DNA of 35,278 bases from Gammaproteobacteria bacterium HGW-Gammaproteobacteria-4 (GCA_002839995.1 PGZC01000031.1:1-35278); one strand, 5' to 3'. Positions 17,786 through 25,933 are shown, counted from the first letter of the stretch. Translations and numbers: made by a program. The notes: generated from the letters alone by a model not told the origin.

Positions 17786-19422
17786 ATCGGTTTAAGCAGT
17801 TTGTGGGCATCGCGTTGTTGCTGGCATTTTCCGCCGCCGCCAGCGCCGCACCGCGTGCCTGGCTGGATCGAACCCGGATCAGTCAGGGCGACACGGTCAC
17901 CCTCAATATCGAAAGCGACAACAAGGACACCCCCGACTTCACGGCGCTGGAAGCGGACTTCATATTGACCGGCCAGTCCAGCCAGACGCAGACCACGATA
18001 AGCAACGGCAGCATCAGCACGCGCACGCTGTGGGCGGTGGCGCTGGAGCCGCGCAGCGTCGGTGTGCTGGCCATTCCCGCGATCCGGGTCGGCAGCGAGT
18101 CCACCGAACCATTGAGCCTGACCGTCGCGCGCGCGCCGACCGGGCAGCAAGCGCAGGGCCAGGATGTATTTCTTGAGGTGCAGGTGGACACGCGCGATCC
18201 GTACGTCGGACAGGCGGTGATCTACACGCTGCGCCTGAATTACGCGATCACTCTGCTCGATGGCGATCTCGATACGCCGCAAATCGATGGTGCGGATTTT
18301 CGCCGTATCGGCGATGACGTCAGCTACCAGCGGCAGATCGCCGGGCGCCGTTATCAGACACTGGAACGGCGCTTTGTGATGAGCCCCGAGCGCAGCGGCG
18401 AATTGATGCTCGCAGCGCCACGGTTCCGCGGGCGGACATTGGCCGGGCTGCGCGACTCCATCGTTGGCGGCGCGCGCGCCGTCAGCGCGATGGGCGAGTC
18501 GCTGACGCTGAATGTGCGTCCGCAGCCCGCGCAGGCAGCCATGCCATGGTTTCCCGCGCTTGCGGTCGGCATGGAGCGCAGCCAACCCGGTAGCGAAGCC
18601 AATGTCGGCGAGCCGGTGAGCGTTGAACTAAGGTTGCGTGTCGATGGTGCGCTGGCGACGCAGGTGCCGGAACTGAACATTCCCGATGTGCCGGGGCTGC
18701 GCGTGTTTCCCGATGTGGCCAGCGTCAGCGAACGTCTGGTCGACGGCGTATTGCATGCCGAGGTCAGCCGGCGTTTTGCGTTGGTCGCGTCGCGCGCAGG
18801 CGCAATCCAGGTGCCGCCGGTGCGCGTGGCGTGGTGGAATACGGCCGAGGACCGGCCTGCGGTTGCCGAGGTCGCCGGCTTCACGTTGCAAGTGGCAGCC
18901 GCGCTGGATGCAACGGGCGCTTCGGCGCCAGCGTCAGGTGCAGCAGCACCGCTGCCGACGGCGCGTGTGGGTTCGCGGTTCGACTCGGGTGGGGTGTGGC
19001 GCTGGCAGGCGCTCAGTGCCGCGCTGCTGCTGTTGTGGCTGGCGACGTTGGCGCTGGCCTGGAAGCGCGGTGCGCTGCGCACGCCATCGCGCGCGGCAGC
19101 AACGGCGGCGTCGGTCGCCGTCAACGACAGCGAGCCTGCCGCTCTGGAACGGGCGTTGCGCCGCGCGCTGACGCATCAAGACCTGCCCGCGGTGGATGCG
19201 GTCTTGCGTCGAATCGCTGCCGGGCGCCCGCTCGATGCGCTGCTGGATGATCCCGCACAGCGGCAAGCGGTCGCGCTGCTGCATGCGGCATTGTGGGGCA
19301 CGGGCGATCGCGGCGCTGCCCGCGACGCGTTGCGCAATGCGTTCGCGAGCGGCATTCGCCTGCGCGCGCAGTCGGCAGCCAGCGGCGGTGAGGAGCCGTT
19401 GCCGCCGCTCTACCCGCGTTGA
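17782..19422 (+). CDS. batD: BatD-like protein (oxygen-tolerance family)
   Basis: A 546-residue exported protein. A signal peptide (MNRFKQFVGIALLLAFSAAASA, cleavage near 23) precedes tandem beta-rich domains, including the family-typical PYVGQAVIYTLRLNY (about 140-154) and a second, similar block starting near VGEPVSVELRLRV (275-287). A membrane helix lies at about 409-430 (ALSAALLLLWLATLALAWKR), followed by a cytoplasmic helical tail rich in Ala and Arg. This matches BatD. It overlaps batB by four bases and is the last gene of the operon. A GC hairpin (CGGGGC/GCCCCG, 19462-19476) lies 40 bases after the stop. Intact. Confidence 0.9.
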   Translation: MNRFKQFVGIALLLAFSAAASAAPRAWLDRTRISQGDTVTLNIESDNKDTPDFTALEADFILTGQSSQTQTTISNGSISTRTLWAVALEPRSVGVLAIPAIRVGSESTEPLSLTVARAPTGQQAQGQDVFLEVQVDTRDPYVGQAVIYTLRLNYAITLLDGDLDTPQIDGADFRRIGDDVSYQRQIAGRRYQTLERRFVMSPERSGELMLAAPRFRGRTLAGLRDSIVGGARAVSAMGESLTLNVRPQPAQAAMPWFPALAVGMERSQPGSEANVGEPVSVELRLRVDGALATQVPELNIPDVPGLRVFPDVASVSERLVDGVLHAEVSRRFALVASRAGAIQVPPVRVAWWNTAEDRPAVAEVAGFTLQVAAALDATGASAPASGAAAPLPTARVGSRFDSGGVWRWQALSAALLLLWLATLALAWKRGALRTPSRAAATAASVAVNDSEPAALERALRRALTHQDLPAVDAVLRRIAAGRPLDALLDDPAQRQAVALLHAALWGTGDRGAARDALRNAFASGIRLRAQSAASGGEEPLPPLYPR

Positions 19423-19461
19423 TCGATAAAGCGACTCGCCAATCGACCATTCGCGGTTACG

Positions 19462-19476
19462 CGGGGCTTCGCCCCG
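19462..19476 (+). terminator. GC hairpin after batD
   Basis: CGGGGC, TTC, GCCCCG: a six-pair perfect stem 40 bases after the batD stop. No T tract follows, so termination is only a possibility. Confidence 0.35.
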
Positions 19477-19488
19477 ACGCTTCGCACG

Positions 19489-19652
19489 GTCGCCCACAGG
19501 GTGGGCTCCTACAAAAGGCGGTTTCGCTTCGCTCGGTCGCCCACGGGGTGGGCTCCTACAAAAAAGCGGTTTCGCTTCGCTCGGTCGCCCACAGGGTGGG
19601 CTCCTGCAAAAAGGCGGTTGTGCTCACTGTAGGAGCCCACCCTGTGGGCGAC
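19489..19652. repeat. REP array: three direct copies and one inverted copy
   Basis: A 24-base REP with stem GCCCAC/GTGGGC and, read on the opposite strand, a GTAG head. It lies at 19489-19512, 19536-19559 and 19584-19607 in one orientation and at 19629-19652 inverted. The three direct copies are spaced 47 and 48 bases apart, with similar A-rich spacers (ACAAAA, then GCGGTTTCGCTTCGCTCG). Copy 3 has a GCAG head; copy 2 has one loop change. The inverted fourth copy pairs with copy 3 as a REPIN-like unit. Confidence 0.85.
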
Positions 19653-19715
19653 CTTGTGCAGCACATCATCAAAATCGCCGTGGTGTATGCTCGCATTTCT
19701 TGTTTTGCCACGCGG

Positions 19716-21272
19716 ATGATGCGAATGCGTTTTGCCCGGTTGATTTTCCTGATCGCACTGGCCCTGCCTTTCACCAACGTCGCTGCCGAACCGCAAACCC
19801 TCGATCAACGCATCGATGCCGTGGTGGCACCGGTCGCCAATGCCATTTCCAGCGCGGTGTTTTACGAAATCACGCTTCCCGGCGACACCAAACTGCCGCT
19901 GATCATGCTGTGGCTGATTCTCGGCGCGCTGGTGTGCACGTTCTATTTTCGGTTCATCAATGTGCGCGGCTTCGCGCACGGCTTTCGCCTGATCCGCGGC
20001 GATTACGCCGATCCGACCAGTCCCGGTGAAGTCAGCCAGTTCCAGGCACTCACCTCGGCGGTTTCGGGCACGGTCGGCTTGGGCAATATCGCCGGTGTCG
20101 CGGTGGCGATCACGATCGGCGGGCCGGGTGCGACGTTGTGGATGATCCTTGCCGGCGTGCTCGGCATGTCCACCAAGTTCGCCGAATGTTCGCTCGGGGT
20201 GATGTACCGGCGCGAGCATGCCGATGGCAGCGTCTCGGGTGGCCCGATGTACTACCTGAACCACGGCATCGCCATCAACTATCCGCGGCTGCGCCACGTC
20301 GGCCGTGCGCTTGCCGGCGTGTTCGCGTTCTGCGCCATGCTCGGCGCGGTCGGTTCCGGTGCGCTGTTCCAGTCCAACCAGGCCTATGCCCAGGTGCTCA
20401 ACATCACCGGCGGTGCGGATGGCCCGCTGGCCGGCTACGCCTGGCTGTTCGGCGTCGGCGTCGCCACGCTCGCCGGCATCGTCATCATCGGCGGCATCAC
20501 CCGGATTGGCGCGGTCACCGCGAAGCTGGTGCCGTTCATGGCGGCGATTTATGTCGTGGCCGCCCTGTTTGTCATCGGCAGCCATCTCAATCACGTACCA
20601 GCCGCATTCCTCGCCATCTGGGACGGCGCGTTCAGTGCGCACGGCGTGCAGGGCGGGGTGATCGGCGCGCTCATCGTCGGCTTTCGCCGCGCGGCATTTT
20701 CCAACGAGGCCGGCATCGGCTCGGCGCCGATCGCGCATGCCGCGGTAAAGACGCGGCACCCGATTACCGAAGGCTTCGTCGCGCTGTGGGAGCCGTTCCT
20801 CGACACCGTGGTGATCTGCACCATGACCGCGCTGGTCATCATCATCACCGGGCAGTACAGCGCCGGCGCCAGCGATGGCGTGCAACTCACCTCGGAAGCA
20901 TTCGGTTCGGTGATTTCGTGGTTCCCCTACGTGTTGACGTTCGTGGTGTTCCTGTTCGCCTATTCGACCATCATCACCTGGGGCTATTACGGCGCCAAGG
21001 CGACCGCCTACCTGTTCGGCGATTCACGGCTGGTGCTGTACGTGTTCAAGTTCTTCTTCCTGGGCATGGTGATCGTCGGCTGCACCATGTCGCTGAACAG
21101 CATCGTCGGCATCGCCGACGCGCTGATGTTCATCATGGCCATCCCCAACCTGATCGGCGTTTACCTGCTGTTGCCGGTGATCCGGCGTGCCCTGCGCGAC
21201 TATCAGGCGCAGTTGGCGGAAGGTAAAGTGCCCTCACACCGCGGCCATCTGATCGACGCCATCCGGAGCTGA
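19716..21272 (+). CDS. Sodium:alanine (AGCS family) symporter
   Basis: A 518-residue inner-membrane carrier of the alanine or glycine:cation symporter family, importing small neutral amino acids with Na+. About eleven hydrophobic segments are visible. Family motifs include FQALTSAVSGTVGLGNIAG (about 110-128), GGPGATLWMILAGVLGMSTKF just after it, GGPMYYLNHG, and RRAAFSNEAGIGSAPIAHA in the second half. The N-terminus has a signal-like hydrophobic run and a long pre-domain (AAEPQTLDQRIDAVVAP). The start is one of three in-frame ATGs (19716, 19719, 19725); none has a strong ribosome site. The open frame continues upstream to 19419, but only by translating the REP array. It is followed after four bases by a second carrier gene, so the two are probably cotranscribed. 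Confidence 0.9.
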   Translation: MMRMRFARLIFLIALALPFTNVAAEPQTLDQRIDAVVAPVANAISSAVFYEITLPGDTKLPLIMLWLILGALVCTFYFRFINVRGFAHGFRLIRGDYADPTSPGEVSQFQALTSAVSGTVGLGNIAGVAVAITIGGPGATLWMILAGVLGMSTKFAECSLGVMYRREHADGSVSGGPMYYLNHGIAINYPRLRHVGRALAGVFAFCAMLGAVGSGALFQSNQAYAQVLNITGGADGPLAGYAWLFGVGVATLAGIVIIGGITRIGAVTAKLVPFMAAIYVVAALFVIGSHLNHVPAAFLAIWDGAFSAHGVQGGVIGALIVGFRRAAFSNEAGIGSAPIAHAAVKTRHPITEGFVALWEPFLDTVVICTMTALVIIITGQYSAGASDGVQLTSEAFGSVISWFPYVLTFVVFLFAYSTIITWGYYGAKATAYLFGDSRLVLYVFKFFFLGMVIVGCTMSLNSIVGIADALMFIMAIPNLIGVYLLLPVIRRALRDYQAQLAEGKVPSHRGHLIDAIRS

Positions 21273-21276
21273 CGCC

Positions 21277-22548
21277 ATGCCCTTGCATACCCGAATGCTG
21301 ATTGGATTCGTGGCCGGCGTGATCGGCGGTCTGCTGGCGTACTGGCTCGGCACCGATGCGCCGTGGCTGGACGGCTTCATCACCTACGTCACCCAGCCGG
21401 TGGGCGACCTGTTTTTGCGCGCCCTGTTCATGCTGGTGGTGCCGCTGGTGTTTTCGGCGCTGGTGCTGGGGGTTGTTGAAATTGGCGATCCCGCCGCGCT
21501 TGGCCGGATTGGCGGCAAAACCCTGCTGTACATCGTGATCGTGACCACCGCTGCGGTCACCATTGGTCTGATCGTGGTCAACGTGATCCGCCCCGGCGAG
21601 GGCCTGCCGCCGGAAGTGGTGCAGCCGCTGATCGCACAAGCGGCCGAACGCTCGGCCGACATTGCCAGCAAGCGCGAAAACATTTCGATGATGGGCATGC
21701 TGCTCAACATCGTGCCGAAGAACCCGGTTGCTGCGGCCGCCAACGGCGATCTGATCGCGCTGATGTTCTTCGCGCTGGTGTTCGGTATCGCGGCGGCCGT
21801 GCTGCAAACCGACGGCACCCGCGCGTTTGTCGGTGCGGTGCAGGGCGTGTACGAGATCAGCCTCAAGCTGATCGGTTGGGTGATCGAGCTGGCACCCTAT
21901 GCGGTAGCGGCGTTGCTGTTCACCATCACTGCGCGCCTCGGCTACGACGTGCTGACCCAGTTGGCGCGCTACGTTGGCACCGTGTTGCTGGCCTTGGGCC
22001 TGCATTTCTTTGTGGTGTTTCCGTTGCTGCTGCGATTTTTTGGCAAGGTGTCGCCGTTGTGGTTTTTCAAGCGCGCCGAGCCGGCGATCCTGACTGCGTT
22101 TTCCACCTCGTCGAGCAGCGCATCGTTGCCGACCACCTTGAAAGTGGCCGAAGAATCGCTGAATGTGCCGCGCCGGGTCGGGCGTTTCGTATGCACGCTC
22201 GGCGCCACCGCCAACATGAATGGCACCGCCCTGTATGAAGGCGTGACGGTGCTGTTTCTGGCGCAGCTGTTCGGGGTCGATCTGGCGCTGAGTCAGCAGG
22301 TGATGGTGCTGATGATCTGCATCCTCGGCGGCATCGGCGCGGCCGGCGTTCCGGGTGGCTCGTTGCCGGTGATCGCGATGATTCTGGTGATGTTCGGCAT
22401 TCCCGCCGAAGGCATCGGCATCATCCTCGGCGTCGATCGCCTGCTCGATATGTGTCGCACCACGGTCAATGTCACCGGCGATCTGGTCGGTTCGGTAGTG
22501 ATCGCGCGCAGCGAAGCGAAAGCCGAGGCGTTGCAGGAAGCGGCCTGA
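21277..22548 (+). CDS. Dicarboxylate/amino acid:cation symporter (DAACS family)
   Basis: A 423-residue inner-membrane carrier of the GltP/DctA/EAAT fold; substrates are C4-dicarboxylates or acidic or neutral amino acids with Na+ or H+. Signatures: the serine-rich re-entrant loop TSSSSASLP (about 273-281), NMNGTALYEG (about 312-321), the second hairpin GAAGVPGGSLPV, and DRLLDMCRTTVNVTGD near the C-terminus (Asp and Asn of the substrate and ion sites). The Arg in MCRTT occupies the position that favours acidic substrates in several relatives, so aspartate or glutamate transport is an inference. GGAG about nine bases before ATG 21277 supports the start. It lies four bases after the AGCS gene and converges with the HDOD gene, with a 16-base gap. 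Confidence 0.92.
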   Translation: MPLHTRMLIGFVAGVIGGLLAYWLGTDAPWLDGFITYVTQPVGDLFLRALFMLVVPLVFSALVLGVVEIGDPAALGRIGGKTLLYIVIVTTAAVTIGLIVVNVIRPGEGLPPEVVQPLIAQAAERSADIASKRENISMMGMLLNIVPKNPVAAAANGDLIALMFFALVFGIAAAVLQTDGTRAFVGAVQGVYEISLKLIGWVIELAPYAVAALLFTITARLGYDVLTQLARYVGTVLLALGLHFFVVFPLLLRFFGKVSPLWFFKRAEPAILTAFSTSSSSASLPTTLKVAEESLNVPRRVGRFVCTLGATANMNGTALYEGVTVLFLAQLFGVDLALSQQVMVLMICILGGIGAAGVPGGSLPVIAMILVMFGIPAEGIGIILGVDRLLDMCRTTVNVTGDLVGSVVIARSEAKAEALQEAA

Positions 22549-22564
22549 GGCCGATGGCGATGAT

Positions 22565-23665
22565 TCAGGTGGCGGCTGCCATGTCGGCGGCCAGCTTGCG
22601 CCAGGCCGGCAGACGGTCGCGCAGACCGACCGAGTCGAGGTAGTCCTCGTCGATGTCCTCGCCACTGACCAGCGCGCGCGCGACATGCACCGCGCCGCCC
22701 ACCCAGAAACCGCGCGAGCGGGATTTCCCGGGCTGATGGTGGCTCGCGACCGCCTCCACGATCGGCATCGGCAAGCCCCACAGGCCGAGCAGATAGGCGC
22801 CGGCCTCGGCGTAGTGCGGCATCGCGTCGGGTGTCGTATCGCCAGCCTTTGGTATCGACACGCCGGGCAACAACATGCCGACGTCGGAGAGCAGGGCGGC
22901 GGTTGCAGCCAGCTCGGCGCTGCTGCCGCCGAGCAGGCGGGCGGCCAGTTGCGATGCACGCAACGCCCGCAATTGCATCGCCTCGCGATCGATGCCGCTG
23001 TCGATCTTGCTGCCACTGAACACTTCGCTGGCCAGGACCAGGCGGCGCAGGTTCTCCTGGCCCAGTCGGACGACTGCCGTGCGGATATCGGATACCGTGC
23101 GGCCACCCGAGAAAAACGCGGAGTTGCACAGGCGCAACACTTTCGATGCCATCACCGGATCTTGCGCGACCAGCGTCGCCGCGGCGTTTGCCGGTGCGTT
23201 GGGGTCGCTCAGAACCCGGGTCAGCTTGAGATAAAGGTTGGGTGCCGGCGGCAACTCGCCGATGGCGCCGATCAGGGCTTTCAACTGCGGCGAATCGAGG
23301 ATTTCGCGCAACTCGCAAACGCTTTCCACCGCCTCGACCAATTCGTCGGCGCGCAGCGGTTTGTTCAGGAAACGATGCGCCGATTCCAGCACGCCCATCG
23401 CATCGCCTTGCTGCGATTCGTCGGTCAGCAGCAGCCGCACCACCTCGGGGTGGCGCTTGCGGATCGCTGCGAGCAGTGCCGGGCCGTCGATGCCCGGTGA
23501 ACGCAGGTCCACTGCCGCCACATCGACGGTGCGTTGGGTGGCAACTTCCAACGCCGCGGCGGCGTCGCTCGCAAACGCAATCTGCCAGTCGAGGTCGAAA
23601 TCCGCGACAGCCTGCTCAAGGCCGGCGCGGGCATCGAGGTTGTTGCCTGCAATCAAGACGAACAC
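22565..23665 (-). CDS. Receiver-HDOD signalling protein with degenerate motifs
   Basis: A 366-residue cytosolic protein. The N-terminal half (1-120) is a CheY-like receiver with Asp53 (VDLRSPGIDG) and the conserved Lys near 103 (FLNKPL). The acidic pair that binds Mg2+ at the end of strand 1 is absent (LIAGNNLDA), so phosphorylation is doubtful. The rest is an HDOD domain (LPPAPNLYLKLTRVLSD ... DPVMASKVLRLCNSAFFS), related to HD hydrolases but lacking the catalytic pair (LLSDVGMLL where HD enzymes have LLHDIG). HDOD proteins act in signal transduction as scaffolds; the target is unknown. GTG 23665 has a good ribosome site (GGGGAGA on the minus strand). It converges with the carrier gene; ssb diverges. 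Confidence 0.88.
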   Translation of the reverse strand: MFVLIAGNNLDARAGLEQAVADFDLDWQIAFASDAAAALEVATQRTVDVAAVDLRSPGIDGPALLAAIRKRHPEVVRLLLTDESQQGDAMGVLESAHRFLNKPLRADELVEAVESVCELREILDSPQLKALIGAIGELPPAPNLYLKLTRVLSDPNAPANAAATLVAQDPVMASKVLRLCNSAFFSGGRTVSDIRTAVVRLGQENLRRLVLASEVFSGSKIDSGIDREAMQLRALRASQLAARLLGGSSAELAATAALLSDVGMLLPGVSIPKAGDTTPDAMPHYAEAGAYLLGLWGLPMPIVEAVASHHQPGKSRSRGFWVGGAVHVARALVSGEDIDEDYLDSVGLRDRLPAWRKLAADMAAAT

Positions 23666-24026
23666 AGCGCTTCTCCCCGGTCAATCCAAAGCTCCATGGT
23701 GCGGCAACGGTGGTAGCGGCGATCCCGCTTCGCCCGTGTGGCATGCCACTTTGCCACAAACCGGCGTTGCGGCGGTCTGCTGTAACGCATCGCGGGTGCA
23801 ATCATGCCATCGGGCAGTGTGAAGGGACTGTGTCTTGCTGCGCAAACCCGGGCTTGCGTTGCGCCAGCCATGCCGCCGCAGCGCGTCAGGCAGCCGTCGC
23901 AGCGGCCAATTAACGCATCGCTGCGTTGTCAGCATTGTCTTACCCGACAACGGGCAATTCGCTGATTGCCGGCCGCGCCCTTTATACTTAACGTTCTTAT
24001 CTCCGAAATGCTGATTGAGGCCCCAT
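23666..24026. other. Divergent intergenic region between the HDOD gene and ssb
   Basis: 361 bases without a supported gene. The ssb promoter candidate is at its right end. A small hairpin (AACGCA, TCGC, TGCGTT; 23912-23927) precedes it. I looked for a LexA-type SOS box (CTGT-N8-ACAG) and saw none. The rest shows nothing recognisable. Confidence 0.65.
23958..23988 (+). promoter_or_regulatory. Candidate promoter of ssb
   Basis: TATACT (23983-23988) is a good -10 box, 39 bases before the ssb ATG. The -35 is weak (TTCGCT at 23958-23963, 19-base spacer). Local AT-richness supports a promoter here. Confidence 0.45.
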
Positions 24027-24515
24027 ATGGCACGTGGAATCAACAAGGTAATTCTGGTCGGCAATCTGGGCAACGACCCGGACGTGAAGTACAGCCAGGG
24101 CGGCGCAGCGATTACCACGATCAGCGTGGCGACCAGCGAGTCATGGACCGACAAGCAGGGCCAGAAGCAGGAACGCACCGAGTGGCACCGGGTGAAGTTT
24201 TTCGGCCGCCTCGCCGAGATCGCCGGCGAATACCTCAAGAAGGGGCGCCAGGTTTACATCGAAGGCAGCCTGCGGACCGACAAGTACACCGGCAAGGATG
24301 GGGTTGAGCGTTATACGACCGACATCATCGCCAACGAGATGCAAATGCTCGGTGGTGCGCCCGGCGGCGAGCGTGGTGCAGATCGTGGCGGTGAGCGCGG
24401 CGGAAGCCGTCCTTCCGGTGGTCATGACCGCAATTCCGCACCCAGCAGCTCTGGCAGTTCGTCCAGTGCACCGTTCGACGACAGCAGCTTCCCGGAAGAC
24501 GACATTCCGTTCTGA
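24027..24515 (+). CDS. ssb: Single-stranded DNA-binding protein
   Basis: A 162-residue SSB that coats single-stranded DNA in replication, repair and recombination. The OB fold is intact: [19 protein letters not shown] at the start, [19 protein letters not shown] (about 38-56), [16 protein letters not shown] (about 71-86), and [12 protein letters not shown] (about 94-105). A Gly/Arg/Ser-rich flexible linker follows, and the tail DDIPF is the conserved partner-binding peptide for recombination and repair proteins. I chose ATG 24027 (GAGG eight bases upstream); four in-frame codons before it are not family-like. It is followed by rmlB on the same strand after 62 bases, but the functions are unrelated. 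Confidence 0.96.
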   Translation: MARGINKVILVGNLGNDPDVKYSQGGAAITTISVATSESWTDKQGQKQERTEWHRVKFFGRLAEIAGEYLKKGRQVYIEGSLRTDKYTGKDGVERYTTDIIANEMQMLGGAPGGERGADRGGERGGSRPSGGHDRNSAPSSSGSSSSAPFDDSSFPEDDIPF

Positions 24516-24577
24516 AGCGGGCGACCGCTCGATGCATCGTGCAAGGGAATCCCCTGAGCCAGGATAAGGAATGATTC

Positions 24578-25633
24578 ATGCAAACGTGGTTGGTAACCGG
24601 CGGCGCCGGCTTCATCGGCGGCAATTTCGTGCTCGATGCGGTGGCGGCGGGCGTGCGGGTGATCACGCTCGATGCGCTGACCTACGCCGGCAATCGCGAC
24701 ACGCTGGCGTCGCTGGAACACAATCCGCATCACCGCTTCGTGCACGGCGACATCGGCGATCGCGCGCTGGTTGCCGCGCTGCTGGCCGAGCATCGGCCGC
24801 AGGCGGTGGTGCATTTTGCAGCCGAGAGCCATGTCGATCGTTCCATCGATGGGCCGGCGGCGTTCGTGCAGACCAACGTCGTGGGCACGCTCAGCCTGCT
24901 CGAATGTGTGCGTGATCACTGGCGCGGTCTCGGCGATGCCGAGCGCGCAGCGTTTCGTTTTCTGCACGTTTCCACCGATGAGGTGTACGGCTCGCTCGGC
25001 GACACCGGCAAGTTCAGCGAAACCACGCCGTATGCGCCGAACTCGCCGTATTCGGCGTCGAAGGCGGCCTCCGATCACCTGGTGCGGGCGTTTCATCACA
25101 CTTACGGTCTGCCCACGCTGACGACGAACTGCTCGAACAATTACGGGCCGTTCCAGTTTCCGGAAAAGCTCATTCCGCTGATCATCCAGCGCGCGCTTGC
25201 CGGCGAGCCGCTGCCGGTGTACGGCGATGGCCGCAACGTGCGCGACTGGTTGTACGTCAAGGATCATTGCGCGGCGATCCGGCGCGTGCTGGAGGCTGGG
25301 CGCGCCGGCGAAACCTGGAACGTCGGCGGCAACGCCGAGCGCGAGAACATCGACGTGGTGCGTACCCTGTGCGCACTGCTGGACGAGCGACAGCCGCGCA
25401 GCGATGGGCTACCGCGCGAGCGGCAGATCGCCTACGTCGCCGATCGCCCCGGTCACGACCGCCGTTATGCCATCGACGCCGGCAAGATCGAGCGCGAGCT
25501 GGGCTGGCGACCGGCAGTGAGTTTCGAGCAGGGCATGGCGGCGACGGTGGATTGGTACCTCGCCAACCGCGATTGGACCGGGCGTGTGCTCGATGGCAGT
25601 TATCGCCTGCAGCGGCTCGGCGCGGTGGCCTGA
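24578..25633 (+). CDS. rmlB: dTDP-glucose 4,6-dehydratase
   Basis: A 351-residue cytosolic SDR enzyme, second step of dTDP-L-rhamnose synthesis: it dehydrates dTDP-glucose to dTDP-4-keto-6-deoxyglucose with bound NAD+. TGGAGFIG (7-14) is the dinucleotide loop. STDEVYG (132-138) carries the catalytic Thr, Asp and Glu, and YSASK (158-162) the Tyr-Lys pair. NCSNNYGPFQFPEKLIPL follows. RDWLYVKDHCAAI is the later substrate-site block. ATG 24578 is supported by AAGGA (24566-24570); another ATG at 24571 is out of frame. Normal length and intact. It is separated from rmlA by 337 bases of REP sequence. Confidence 0.96.
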   Translation: MQTWLVTGGAGFIGGNFVLDAVAAGVRVITLDALTYAGNRDTLASLEHNPHHRFVHGDIGDRALVAALLAEHRPQAVVHFAAESHVDRSIDGPAAFVQTNVVGTLSLLECVRDHWRGLGDAERAAFRFLHVSTDEVYGSLGDTGKFSETTPYAPNSPYSASKAASDHLVRAFHHTYGLPTLTTNCSNNYGPFQFPEKLIPLIIQRALAGEPLPVYGDGRNVRDWLYVKDHCAAIRRVLEAGRAGETWNVGGNAERENIDVVRTLCALLDERQPRSDGLPRERQIAYVADRPGHDRRYAIDAGKIERELGWRPAVSFEQGMAATVDWYLANRDWTGRVLDGSYRLQRLGAVA

Positions 25634-25697
25634 GCGGCGGCCCGACCCCAATGGCACGTCCTTATGCGTTAACGCACCCTGTTCGGCGGCATCTTGA

Positions 25698-25882
25698 CGT
25701 AGGTCGGCTCAAGCGTAGCGGAGCCGACAGCGATTTTCCGGTAGCGCAACGTCGCTCGGTCGCCCACAGGGTGGGCTCCTACAGTGAGCGCAACCGTTTT
25801 TTTGCAGGAGCCCACCCTGTGGGCGACAAGAAGGGCTTTCGGTAGCGCAACGTCGGCTCCGCTGCGCTTGAGCCGACCTACG
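25698..25882. repeat. Outer REPIN (GTCGGCTC stem family)
   Basis: Inverted 31-base arms at 25698-25728 and 25852-25882 match at 30 of 31 positions. Each arm is a GTAG head followed by GTCGGCTC, a 10-base loop and GAGCCGAC. The same paired element occurs at 34187-34267. Similarity between the two loci continues past the right arm (GACGCT, then GGAAGTGC). Confidence 0.88.
25739..25855. repeat. Inner REPIN flanked by 16-base direct repeats
   Basis: The 24-base REP family of 19489-19652 occurs here as an inverted pair: 25759-25782 and 25804-25827 (the second with a GCAG head). This pair is flanked by perfect direct copies of CGGTAGCGCAACGTCG at 25739-25754 and 25840-25855. The right copy is the natural inner edge of the outer REP's arm; the left copy looks duplicated. 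Confidence 0.85.
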
Positions 25883-25910
25883 ACGCTTAAGGAAGTGCGA
25901 TTGCACCGCT

Positions 25911-25933
25911 CCCCCTCTCGATGGGAGAGGGGG
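25911..25933. repeat. CCCCCTCTC/GAGAGGGGG palindrome
   Basis: A perfect nine-pair stem with loop GATGG, 38 bases before the rmlA ATG. It resembles CT-rich extragenic palindromes found in many proteobacteria and may also act as a terminator or attenuator (TTCAAAA follows, no T-run). Confidence 0.6.

Larger units (their letters stand above)
19423..19715. other. Intergenic region with REP array
   Basis: No gene. After a short GC hairpin (19462-19476) come three direct copies and one inverted copy of a REP (19489-19652). The remaining 60 bases upstream of the carrier gene contain TATGCT (19686-19691) as a possible weak -10 box without a good -35. Confidence 0.7.

Noticed and set aside
19489-19652. 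Regular 24-base repeats with 23-24-base spacers look like a small CRISPR array.
   Set aside because: The spacers are nearly identical to each other, one copy is inverted, the unit is palindromic with a GTAG head, the same repeat occurs elsewhere, and no cas gene is present. These are REPs.
19419-19715. An N-terminal extension of the AGCS carrier by about 99 residues.
   Set aside because: It only translates the REP array (repeated AVSLRSVAH-type peptides) and has no family similarity; the ATG cluster at 19716 starts a signal-like hydrophobic segment.
22565-23665. An HD-GYP-type cyclic-di-GMP phosphodiesterase.
   Set aside because: The catalytic HD pair and the GYP motif are both missing; the sequence fits the non-catalytic HDOD family.
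23912-24026. A possible SOS (LexA) operator in front of ssb.
   Set aside because: No CTGT-N8-ACAG or similar motif is present; only a weak promoter and a small unrelated hairpin are visible.
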